Below are positions 16,511 to 23,797 of a stretch of DNA of 42,527 nt, piece by piece. Within the stretch, counting starts at the first letter, position 1; the number at the start of each line of letters is the position of its first letter. The notes beneath the pieces were generated by a model. It was not told the DNA's origin and searched no databases. It was given only the letters and a program-made list of their open reading frames with translations. Where the stretch lies: NCBI GenBank assembly GCA_012519515.1, contig JAAYQC010000024.1, positions 1 through 42,527 of the forward strand. Reading direction: 5' to 3'. The stretch is from Bacteroidales bacterium. Lineage in GTDB: Bacteria; Bacteroidota; Bacteroidia; Bacteroidales; VadinHA17. Made by a program: the position numbers and the translations under genes.

Positions 16511-16547
16511 TTAATAGAGGAAAAGGGAAATTTGCAATGAATATATT

Positions 16548-18311
16548 ATGAAACCGAAAAATTTTTATATGATGAAACAATTTCAGGATATGTTTTTAAG
16601 GAAGTTTTTATTGTTTGCCGGTGTTCTGCTGGTTTTGCTTCCTGCCTGCAGTGAAGATATACTCGATGAAACACCGCTGGATTTCCTTGCACCGGAAAAC
16701 GCGTATCAGACTCTTCCGGGTATTAAGCAAGGTATCACCGGACTCCATTTTTCCGTGAGACAAAGATGGTTTTACGGTTCCGATCAGGATGCCGGAGCTA
16801 TTATGAAAGGTTGCGGAACAGATATCGCCTTTCATGGAGAAGACCCCAACAGTACAAGGTTCATGTGTAATTATGTAAACTATGTTACATCAGAAAATGG
16901 ATACCTGAGGAATTACTGGACATGGAACTATGAACTGATACAAAGGGTCAATGTACTTATCGAGGGTATTAATGCTGCCGATCCCAATATCTGGGCGAAG
17001 GAAGGCCAGAAAGATGCCTACCTGGCCGAAGCAATGTTTTTCAGGGCATTCGCCTACAGGATACTGGTTTCCACATACGGTGATGTTCCTCTTGTGACTG
17101 AGGTCATTAAAGGTGTGAAAACCGATTTTACCCGAACCCCGAAGGCCCAGGTCTATGCACAGATGGAACAGGATCTTCTGTTCGGTACAACCAAACTTCC
17201 CGCGAGGGGACAGGAAGAAGAACCCGGAAGGATAACCCAGGGCGCTGCATGGCACATGCTCAGCGAATGTTACCTCGCCCAGGGTAAATACCAGCTTGCA
17301 GCAGATGCAGCCAGCGCAGTTATTGACAATTATGGCTATGCACTTATGACCGAACGTTTCGGCGACAGGCAGAATCTGGTCTGGGGAGAGGGTGATCCCT
17401 ATTACGACCTGTTTGACTACGGCAATCAGAATATTGCAGGCAATACCGAATCAATCTGGGTAATCCAGGTTGAACCGCCCCCAACAACAGGAGGAGGATC
17501 GGTTGAAGGTAACAGGACATTTGGACCCGCGTACTTCAGACTGGGTAATACACCGGATGGATTCAAAGCCTTCAGGGGAGAATTCAGAAATGGCAAATAT
17601 ACAGGTTATTCCGACACACTGGGACGCCCTGTTGCATGGCTGCATCCCACTAACTACGCTGCATACGACATCTGGAAAAGCGACTGGAACAATGACGTCC
17701 GGAATGCAAGGTATAATATAAAGAGAGACTTCTATTATGATGCTCCCGGATCAGCCTATGACAAGAAGAAAATCAACCTTCTGGTCGACTATGCCGCCGA
17801 ATATGAAGCCGGTACACGCGATGCCATGAGGGATTCATGCCAGTACATATATCCCTACTGGATGAAGATTGCCGACCCCTGCCATTACTTTACCGATCCC
17901 AACCGTTCGGGAGGAGGAAGTGACCATAAGGACCGCTATGCCATTAGGCTTGCTGAAACTCTCCTTCTGAGGGCTGAAGCGTATGTCGGACTTAACAGAC
18001 CCGACCTTGCAGCCGCTGACATTAACCTGATCCGTGCCAGGGCAAACGCGACACCCGTGGATGCTGATGATGTCGACCTCGATTACATCCTCGACGAACG
18101 TGCAAGAGAACTGTACGGCGAGGAATGGAGACATATCACGCTAAGAAGGATGGGAAAACTTGTCGAGAGGGTCAGGACCTTGAACAATAACCCCAAGAAC
18201 CCCGGCCTGAACATCCAGGATTACCATGTGCTGTGGCCAATCCCGCAGAATCAGATTGACCTTAACATTGATGCCGAATTCCCGCAGAACCCCGGATATC
18301 CTACCAGATAA
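16548..18311 (+). CDS. susD: SusD/RagB-family glycan-binding lipoprotein
   Basis: 587 residues. A lipoprotein signal ends at Cys34 (VLLPAC); the MM at residues 8-9 (ATG 16569) is an alternative start that would shorten the signal to normal length. The mature part has the SusD features: DETPLDFLAPENAYQT at the start, TPR helices (AEAMFFRAFAYRILVSTYGDVPLV; LLLRAEAYVGLNRPDLAAADINLIRARA) and the closing segment ILDERARELYGEEWRHITLRRMGKL. It forms the lid of the SusC channel on the cell surface. It lies directly after susC and before a strong terminator, so the pair forms its own unit. Confidence 0.95.
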   Translation: MKPKNFYMMKQFQDMFLRKFLLFAGVLLVLLPACSEDILDETPLDFLAPENAYQTLPGIKQGITGLHFSVRQRWFYGSDQDAGAIMKGCGTDIAFHGEDPNSTRFMCNYVNYVTSENGYLRNYWTWNYELIQRVNVLIEGINAADPNIWAKEGQKDAYLAEAMFFRAFAYRILVSTYGDVPLVTEVIKGVKTDFTRTPKAQVYAQMEQDLLFGTTKLPARGQEEEPGRITQGAAWHMLSECYLAQGKYQLAADAASAVIDNYGYALMTERFGDRQNLVWGEGDPYYDLFDYGNQNIAGNTESIWVIQVEPPPTTGGGSVEGNRTFGPAYFRLGNTPDGFKAFRGEFRNGKYTGYSDTLGRPVAWLHPTNYAAYDIWKSDWNNDVRNARYNIKRDFYYDAPGSAYDKKKINLLVDYAAEYEAGTRDAMRDSCQYIYPYWMKIADPCHYFTDPNRSGGGSDHKDRYAIRLAETLLLRAEAYVGLNRPDLAAADINLIRARANATPVDADDVDLDYILDERARELYGEEWRHITLRRMGKLVERVRTLNNNPKNPGLNIQDYHVLWPIPQNQIDLNIDAEFPQNPGYPTR

Positions 18312-18340
18312 GCACCCCGGGATTTAAAGGAATGTTATAA

Positions 18341-18374
18341 AAAAATCAGCGGACTGACCGGTCCGCTGATTTTT
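18341..18374. terminator. Strong bidirectional terminator after susD
   Basis: A perfect 14-bp stem (AAAAATCAGCGGAC, 18341-18354, with its complement at 18361-18374) around a 6-base loop, with A-tract and T-tract on either side. It can stop transcription from susD (+) and from the convergent URO-D gene (-). Confidence 0.93.
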
Positions 18375-18408
18375 TTTGATTTGATTTGAAGCTGATTGCA
18401 GGAAAAAA

Positions 18409-19557
18409 TCAGAGCCTTCCTATTGCCTTCAGCATCGCGATTATATTCTCTGCCGGTACTTCGGCCTGGATGTTGTGTACCGTTGCAAATACAAATCCAC
18501 CTCCCGGAGCCAGGGCATCAATGTTCCTTTTCACATCATCCGCTACATCCGAAGGCGAACCTTCCGGAAGCACCTTCTGGGTGTCAACTCCTCCTCCCCA
18601 GAAGACGAGTTCGGAGCCAAAGTCTTTCTTGAGCTGATATGGCTCCATCCCGGCCGCGTTGATGTGAACGGGATTGATTATGTCAATGCCGATTTCAATG
18701 AAATCGGGAAGAAGGGGCCTTATGTTTCCACATGAATGGAAGATAAGCTTTGCTTTCGGTGCAAGGTCCTTTATAGCCTTGATTATTCGTGCAATATGCG
18801 CTTTGTAATACTGCCTGAAATGGTCGGGCGACACAAGCTGCGACTCCTGAGTGCCGTAATCGTCGGCTTCCGCGACAACGTCAACAACATCTGCAAGTTC
18901 TTGAAGAGCTTTCTGCCAGAATTGGATCTTAAGGTCAGCCAGCTTCCCGATCAGGCGGTCGGAGAATTCAGGATAAACAAAGGAGTCAACAAGTGCATTG
19001 CTCACTCCCCTCACCCTCTGCTGCATCTCAAAGATGCCGGCGCAGAGTCCTTTCAGGATCACCAGCTTTCCTTCCTCCCTGAAACGGATCGCCTTTTCAC
19101 GCAAACCTGCTATCCTGACAGGATTTGAGGGATCAGGCCAGTTATATCTGTCAACGAGTGTGTCTTCCGGAATCAGATGCTCCATAGGGTGTCCGACTAA
19201 GGAAAACCAGTAGCCATTCTCTTTCGGGAAATGATGAGTGAAGCCCCATTCATCATGGTATTCCCATCTTTCTCCCGCATCCCTTAACTTTGAATAAACA
19301 TCCCAGTTATGGCTGGTGAGCGGGAAAAGCCCCCGCGTGTCAACATTGATCAGTTCAAGTATCTCCGCCGACGGAACAACAATCTGCTGGATTACATCAG
19401 CCCATTCCGGCTCCTCAGGGCCAAACCCGAGGTGTTGCCTGAGCTTTTGGTAGGCACCGTTCGTTATTCCGGTCCAGGTGGTCCCGGCCAGGTCAAAAGG
19501 AATCCTGTCGGGCTCCCTGTGATTGAGAGCCTCAATTATTCTTTCCCTGCCGTTCAT
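18409..19557 (-). CDS. Uroporphyrinogen decarboxylase (URO-D)-family protein
   Basis: 382 residues of the URO-D/methyltransferase superfamily. The N-terminus NGRERIIEALNHREPDRIP is the standard opening, and LIFHSCGNIRPLLPDFIEIGIDIINPVH carries the His-Cys pair used as zinc ligands in the MtaA/CmuA corrinoid methyltransferase branch rather than the Arg/Asp set of true HemE. It has no signal peptide, so it is cytoplasmic, unlike most neighbours. It starts with an ATGA overlap (19554-19557) with the exported TIM-barrel gene upstream. URO-D-like proteins of this type recur in sugar-degradation loci, but the substrate is unknown. True heme biosynthesis is unlikely. Confidence 0.85.
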   Translation of the reverse strand: MNGRERIIEALNHREPDRIPFDLAGTTWTGITNGAYQKLRQHLGFGPEEPEWADVIQQIVVPSAEILELINVDTRGLFPLTSHNWDVYSKLRDAGERWEYHDEWGFTHHFPKENGYWFSLVGHPMEHLIPEDTLVDRYNWPDPSNPVRIAGLREKAIRFREEGKLVILKGLCAGIFEMQQRVRGVSNALVDSFVYPEFSDRLIGKLADLKIQFWQKALQELADVVDVVAEADDYGTQESQLVSPDHFRQYYKAHIARIIKAIKDLAPKAKLIFHSCGNIRPLLPDFIEIGIDIINPVHINAAGMEPYQLKKDFGSELVFWGGGVDTQKVLPEGSPSDVADDVKRNIDALAPGGGFVFATVHNIQAEVPAENIIAMLKAIGRL

Positions 19558-20402
19558 GAAAACGAAAGCCCTGCAAGAACTCCCTTGAAATATCCTATCG
19601 ATTCGGCAATACCGGCCAAAGGATCATCCATGTCTTTCCCGTATTCCAGGGTGCAGGTCCCGCTGAAATTGTTTTCACACAGGGCGGTGAAGAAACGGGG
19701 AAAATCGATTATGCCCCTTCCTGCTTCTACACACCAACCAGCCTTTTCAGCCTTGTCACAGTCCCAGATGTGAAAATCAAATATCCTGTCCTTGTACTTG
19801 AGATAGGCTGCCGTCGGATCAAGCCCCAAACGTGTTTCGTGAGCTATGTCGAAACAAAATCCTATCCTTGGATCAAGATCCTTGATTTCCTTCCATACCG
19901 AATCGGCAGAGGGATAAAGAGGCAGGTCTGGCCCGTGATTATGAATCGCGAGCCTGAAGTTGTATTCCTTGACCTTCTTGTCGACATATGGAAGAAGCTC
20001 AACGTTGGGAACCCCGATAACCAGATTGACACCAACAAGTTTGGCATAAGCAAAAGCCTGATCTATTGCCTGTTCTGATCTCATGTAAATAGGACCGACA
20101 CCGTAGGGCTCAACATCGAACGATTTCATCTTTGCCAGTGTCTGATCAATATGCTCTTTTGTGCTGTCGAGCGGAAGGTGAAAATCCTTTACGCCAAGAA
20201 GCTTAACATCCACTTTCTTCATCATGGCCAGTGAATCGTCGAGATTGATTTTCGCGAAAGAGAAACCGGCTATCGCGAGTTTGAAGGCGGCAGGTTTCAG
20301 AGGAACTGCAGCTGCAGGTTTGGCTGCCGCGTATCCCGGAATGCCCGCGGCTATTACACCGGCTCCGCTTGTCTTAATGAAGTTGCGTCGTGAAAATTTC
20401 AT
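19554..20402 (-). CDS. Tat-exported sugar isomerase/epimerase-like TIM barrel
   Basis: 282 residues. Twin-arginine signal SRRNFIKTSGAG, then an Ala-rich stretch to about residue 35. TIM-barrel elements are LKLAIAGFSFAK, KLLGVKDFHLPL, VEPYGVGPIYM, LVIGVPNVELLPYV, LAIHNHGPDLPLY (metal-site His), IGFCFDIAHETRLG, FDFHIWDCDK and TCTLEYGKDMDD. It is the most compact of the four barrels in the locus. It is the middle gene of a - strand operon, 139 bases after the Gfo/Idh gene and overlapping the URO-D gene by four bases. I infer periplasmic work on the same sugar as the adjacent oxidoreductase. Confidence 0.88.
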   Translation of the reverse strand: MKFSRRNFIKTSGAGVIAAGIPGYAAAKPAAAVPLKPAAFKLAIAGFSFAKINLDDSLAMMKKVDVKLLGVKDFHLPLDSTKEHIDQTLAKMKSFDVEPYGVGPIYMRSEQAIDQAFAYAKLVGVNLVIGVPNVELLPYVDKKVKEYNFRLAIHNHGPDLPLYPSADSVWKEIKDLDPRIGFCFDIAHETRLGLDPTAAYLKYKDRIFDFHIWDCDKAEKAGWCVEAGRGIIDFPRFFTALCENNFSGTCTLEYGKDMDDPLAGIAESIGYFKGVLAGLSFS

Positions 20403-20450
20403 GTCTGATAATTATTAATTAATGATTAGTTTGGCTTAGTTGCTGAAAAC

Positions 20451-20521
20451 ATTATCGTTTTGGGTAAAATATTTGTTGAATAACGATAATTCAGTTATTG
20501 TTTTACGATAAATATTTGTTG
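20451..20521. promoter_or_regulatory. Symmetric and repeated boxes between Gfo/Idh and TIM-barrel genes
   Basis: The 139-base gap holds a perfect 9-bp inverted repeat, ATTATCGTT (20451-20459) and AACGATAAT (20482-20490), a third related box ACGATAAAT (20505-20513), and a 12-base direct repeat AAATATTTGTTG (20467-20478 and 20510-20521). It may be an internal regulated promoter or a leader structure for the two downstream genes. The evidence is sequence symmetry only. Confidence 0.45.
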
Positions 20522-20541
20522 TTGTTTTCGGATTTTTTCTT

Positions 20542-21864
20542 TTAAAATTTGAAATATTTCTCTCTGATGGGGATGTTAAGCAGTGCTGAGGCTGCATTAT
20601 CTCCTGCAAATTCTTCAGTATCCGGATTCCAGGAAAGTCGTGATCCGGTTTTGATGGCAATCAGTCCCAGCTGACACATGGATATTGTCCGGTGAGCGGT
20701 CTCAAGCGGCTCGAATGACTGTTTTCCGTTTTTAATCGCTGTCAGGAAGTCTTCCTTATCTGAGAGGAGTTTGCCAAAAGAGAAATCTCCCGGCCAGGGT
20801 TCCCAGTCGAGCAGTTTCTGAGAACTGGCTGTCAGTTTATCGGGGTATTCCACCTCGACCCATCCCTGTGAGCCTTCGAATCTTACAAAGGGCCTTTCTA
20901 TTCTGAAAAACACTTCTACTCCATCGGCATAACGGTAATGGATATCAAACTTGTTGAGTGTGTTCCACAATCCCTTGTCGAATTCTCCGCTTCCTTCAAT
21001 ACTCACGGGGCCGGTATATTCGCTGTTGTGTCCCCATTGCACGATTCCCATAAGGTGGGCTCCCCAGTTGCTTATCATGCCGTTGCAGTAGGAATCGACC
21101 CTCATCCATCCCGGTCGTCCATATGCCTTAATGGCATGGACCCTCTTTTCGGTATAGGGAGCTTCCCATGCAGGTCCGAGCCACATATCATAATTCAGCT
21201 CATCAGGTACGGGCATGGTAGGTTCGGGTTTCAGCGAATCGCCCGACAGCTCGGCCGGCACAGCCACATGGATACGCTCCAGCTTTCCTATTACGCCGTT
21301 CCGCACCAAAGTGACGGCTTTGGAAAACTGGGGTATGGGCCTGAATTCCGAGTCGTTGCGGGTAATTATGCCGTATTCCTTTATGGCTTTGACAAGCTGC
21401 CGGCCGTGCTCAATGCAAGTGGAAATGGGTTTTTCCAGCGAAACATGCTTTCCTGCCCTTGCAGCTTCTATGGCCATGGGAACATGCCAGTGGTCGGGTG
21501 TTGCTATCATAACAGCATCCACATCTTTTCTTACAAGTATTTCCCGGAAATCGCCATAGGCCGCACATCCTTTCCAGCTGCTTCCCTTTTGTTGAGAATA
21601 GAAGTCGTTTACCTGCTTCAGACCGTTTGACAACCGCCATGAATCAACATCACAAACTGCCACGATCTGGGCATTCTCAGACTTCAGGAACTGGGGAATG
21701 TTCGGATTGACTGTCTGGCGTCCAAGACCAATCATTGCCACGTTGATCCTGTCCGAAGGCGGCGATGACTTTAAAAGGGAAGATGAAACAATATGTGGCG
21801 CTGTAAATGCCCCGCCTGCTGCAATGCCGGCATTCCTGATAAATTCTCTTCTTCTGATTCCCAT
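20542..21864 (-). CDS. Tat-exported Gfo/Idh/MocA-family oxidoreductase
   Basis: 440 residues. The signal RRREFIRNAGIAAGG is a clear twin-arginine type. The Rossmann motif is VAMIGLGRQTVNPN with AVCDVD ending the second strand, and the family signature is VSLEKPISTCIEHG. DHWHVPMAIEAARAGKH and WGAHLMGIVQWGHN match the long Bacteroidota subfamily also represented at 10919. It is the first gene of the - strand operon and is divergent from the TIM-barrel gene at 22062, sharing a 197-base promoter region. Likely role: NAD-dependent sugar or glycoside oxidoreductase outside the cytoplasm, with the cofactor bound before export. Confidence 0.9.
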   Translation of the reverse strand: MGIRRREFIRNAGIAAGGAFTAPHIVSSSLLKSSPPSDRINVAMIGLGRQTVNPNIPQFLKSENAQIVAVCDVDSWRLSNGLKQVNDFYSQQKGSSWKGCAAYGDFREILVRKDVDAVMIATPDHWHVPMAIEAARAGKHVSLEKPISTCIEHGRQLVKAIKEYGIITRNDSEFRPIPQFSKAVTLVRNGVIGKLERIHVAVPAELSGDSLKPEPTMPVPDELNYDMWLGPAWEAPYTEKRVHAIKAYGRPGWMRVDSYCNGMISNWGAHLMGIVQWGHNSEYTGPVSIEGSGEFDKGLWNTLNKFDIHYRYADGVEVFFRIERPFVRFEGSQGWVEVEYPDKLTASSQKLLDWEPWPGDFSFGKLLSDKEDFLTAIKNGKQSFEPLETAHRTISMCQLGLIAIKTGSRLSWNPDTEEFAGDNAASALLNIPIREKYFKF

Positions 21865-22061
21865 CGGCTCTTACTTTTTATTGTGACCAATAAAGATAAT
21901 GTAATTACCGAAGCATGCCTAAAGTTGCTTCAGTTTTGTCCCGGTCAATTCATAAAAAATGTTAATGATGCCTGTCGGGAAGTTCTGAAGAAGATATTTA
22001 TGAGTACATTTAAAGACTTTATTCTATCAAGTTATTACTGCTTTTTCTAACACCTTTAATC

Positions 22062-23045
22062 ATGAACAAGAAATCCATTTCAAGACGCGAATTTCTGGGA
22101 ACAGCTGCTGCTGCAACATTGTTGACAACCGTTCCTTTCAACATTTCCTATGCTGCATCTCCAAAGGGGAAGAAACCCAATTCAAAAGTAGGAGGGGTTC
22201 AGCTGGGAGTGACTACTTACAGCTATGGCAGCATGCCCCACAAAGTTGATGATGTGATTGAATACCTTCTTTATGCCGGAGTCAATTCAATAGAATTGAG
22301 AAATGTTGCCGAGGAGGATCTTGGAATACCTTCAGTCCAGAGGCCAAGATCGATGGGTCAGATGACTGAAGAACAGAGAGCGGAAATGAAAAAGGCCATG
22401 GAAGCTATAAGGGAAGAACAGAAAAAATGGAGACTGTCGCTGCCCATGGAACGCTATGTCGATATGAGAAAGAAATTCAACAAGGCAGGAATAGAAGTCT
22501 ATATCGCGAAATTTGCTCCTTCGGCCTGGTCGGATGAGGAGATCGATTACGCTTACAGGGCGGCAAAAGCTCTCGGCTCAATTGGTATCACGGATGAACT
22601 GACCGAAGCCAACTGCCAGAGGCTTGGGAAATTCGCCGAGAAACACAAGAGCCTCGCGATGTTCCATACCCACGGACAGGTTGCCGATCCCGGATTCTCT
22701 TTTGACAAATATCTCGGTTACTCTCCTGCAAACATGCTGAACCTTGATGCCGGCCATTACTACGGTGCCACAGGTTTGCATCCCAATGATGTGATAATAA
22801 AATATCACGACAGAATGAGAAGCATTCATATCAAGGATAAAACAGGACCGAAACATGCCACTCCCAATACCAACAAGGAGTTTGGCCAGGGTGAAACACC
22901 CATTGCCGATGTATTATTACTTTTGAAAAAGGAAAAATGGCCCATTCGCGTTGATGTTGAACTCGAATACAGGATCCCCGAAGGATCTGATGCAGCTAAA
23001 GAAGTCAAGAAATGTATTGACTATATGAGAAACATACTTGAATAA
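22062..23045 (+). CDS. Tat-exported sugar isomerase/epimerase-like TIM barrel with helical insert
   Basis: 327 residues. The signal SRREFLGTAAAATLLTTVPF is twin-arginine. The barrel is recognisable (LGVTTYSYGSMPH, GVNSIELRNV, VYIAKFAPSAW, LAMFHTHGQ, MLNLDAGHYYGATG, MRSIHIKDKTG, IRVDVELEY). After the second strand there is an insert of about 35 residues rich in Glu, Lys and Met (about 85-120) that the other three barrels lack; it may form a substrate lid. The gene is followed at 17 bases by the barrel-less SusC-like gene and then GH3, so it belongs to a third transcription unit of the locus. Confidence 0.87.
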   Translation: MNKKSISRREFLGTAAAATLLTTVPFNISYAASPKGKKPNSKVGGVQLGVTTYSYGSMPHKVDDVIEYLLYAGVNSIELRNVAEEDLGIPSVQRPRSMGQMTEEQRAEMKKAMEAIREEQKKWRLSLPMERYVDMRKKFNKAGIEVYIAKFAPSAWSDEEIDYAYRAAKALGSIGITDELTEANCQRLGKFAEKHKSLAMFHTHGQVADPGFSFDKYLGYSPANMLNLDAGHYYGATGLHPNDVIIKYHDRMRSIHIKDKTGPKHATPNTNKEFGQGETPIADVLLLLKKEKWPIRVDVELEYRIPEGSDAAKEVKKCIDYMRNILE

Positions 23046-23062
23046 ATAATCCAAATACCACC

Positions 23063-23692
23063 GTGAAAAAGTTGTTATTTATACTGGTCGCGGTTTTACT
23101 TTTCACCCCCCCGGAGGCTCTTGCTCAAAAAGCAAAAAATGTCACCATTTCGGGAAAAGTTGTCGATGGAAATAACAATCCGGTAGCAGGAGCTGCGATT
23201 TTCATCGACAAAAAGAAAACCGATGCAGTGACCGATCAGAACGGTCGTTACAGCGTCAAGGTGAAAAAGGGAGCCGGGCAGATTCTTGTGCTGTCGCTTT
23301 TCAGCGGCGCCATCGAACAGGCTATTGACGGCAGGACTGAGATAAACTTTGTACTGTCGGACAATGCCCCCCCTGCCCAGGAAGACCCGAAAGCCCTCAA
23401 TATTAAAGATTCGGCAGTCCCGGTTTACCAGGATATATACGACATGATCAGGGGCAGGGTGCCGGGTGTTGAGGTATCGGGAAAATCAATAAAGATCAGG
23501 GGAACCAATTCTCTTAATGTCAGTACTGAGCCTCTTTTTGTGGTCGACGGGGTAATAACCAGTGAGATTGACGGAATTGCCCCTGAAAACGTCAGTAAGA
23601 TAGAGGTACTTAAAGGACCCGACGCGTCTGTTTACGGGACCAGGGGATCGAATGGCGTGATAATAATTACCCGCAAAACAGGAAAGGATTAA
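23063..23692 (+). CDS. Stand-alone SusC-type N-terminal module (CarboxypepD-like + plug, no barrel)
   Basis: 209 residues starting at GTG 23063. It has a signal peptide (about 1-21, ending ALAQ), a carboxypeptidase-like regulatory domain (about 27-100, TISGKVVDGNNNPVAGAAIF) and a TonB-receptor plug domain (about 118-205, with LFVVDGVI and the closing VYGTRGSNGVIIITRK). It stops exactly where a SusC barrel would begin, and the following DNA does not continue the barrel in any frame. The frame is intact, so this looks like a designed small protein, not debris. It could be a periplasmic or surface partner of a SusC barrel or an adaptor. Role unknown. Confidence 0.83.
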   Translation: MKKLLFILVAVLLFTPPEALAQKAKNVTISGKVVDGNNNPVAGAAIFIDKKKTDAVTDQNGRYSVKVKKGAGQILVLSLFSGAIEQAIDGRTEINFVLSDNAPPAQEDPKALNIKDSAVPVYQDIYDMIRGRVPGVEVSGKSIKIRGTNSLNVSTEPLFVVDGVITSEIDGIAPENVSKIEVLKGPDASVYGTRGSNGVIIITRKTGKD

Positions 23693-23797
23693 CAGATGCG
23701 TGATGATGGTAAGGATTTCTTCGTTGGCGGTAATACTGCCTGACGATTGAAATCCATCTTTATTCACGGTGATACCAAATTACCAAACATATTGAAT

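Noticed and set aside
18409-19557. URO-D-family gene as hemE of heme biosynthesis
   Set aside because: Active-site context (HSCGNI) and the sugar-operon setting fit the methyltransferase-like branch better than uroporphyrinogen decarboxylase.
21881-22050. Possible short + strand gene (GTG 21881) in the divergent promoter region
   Set aside because: The peptide looks fairly natural, but the region must hold two divergent promoters and there is no homology or repeat to support it. Too weak to call.
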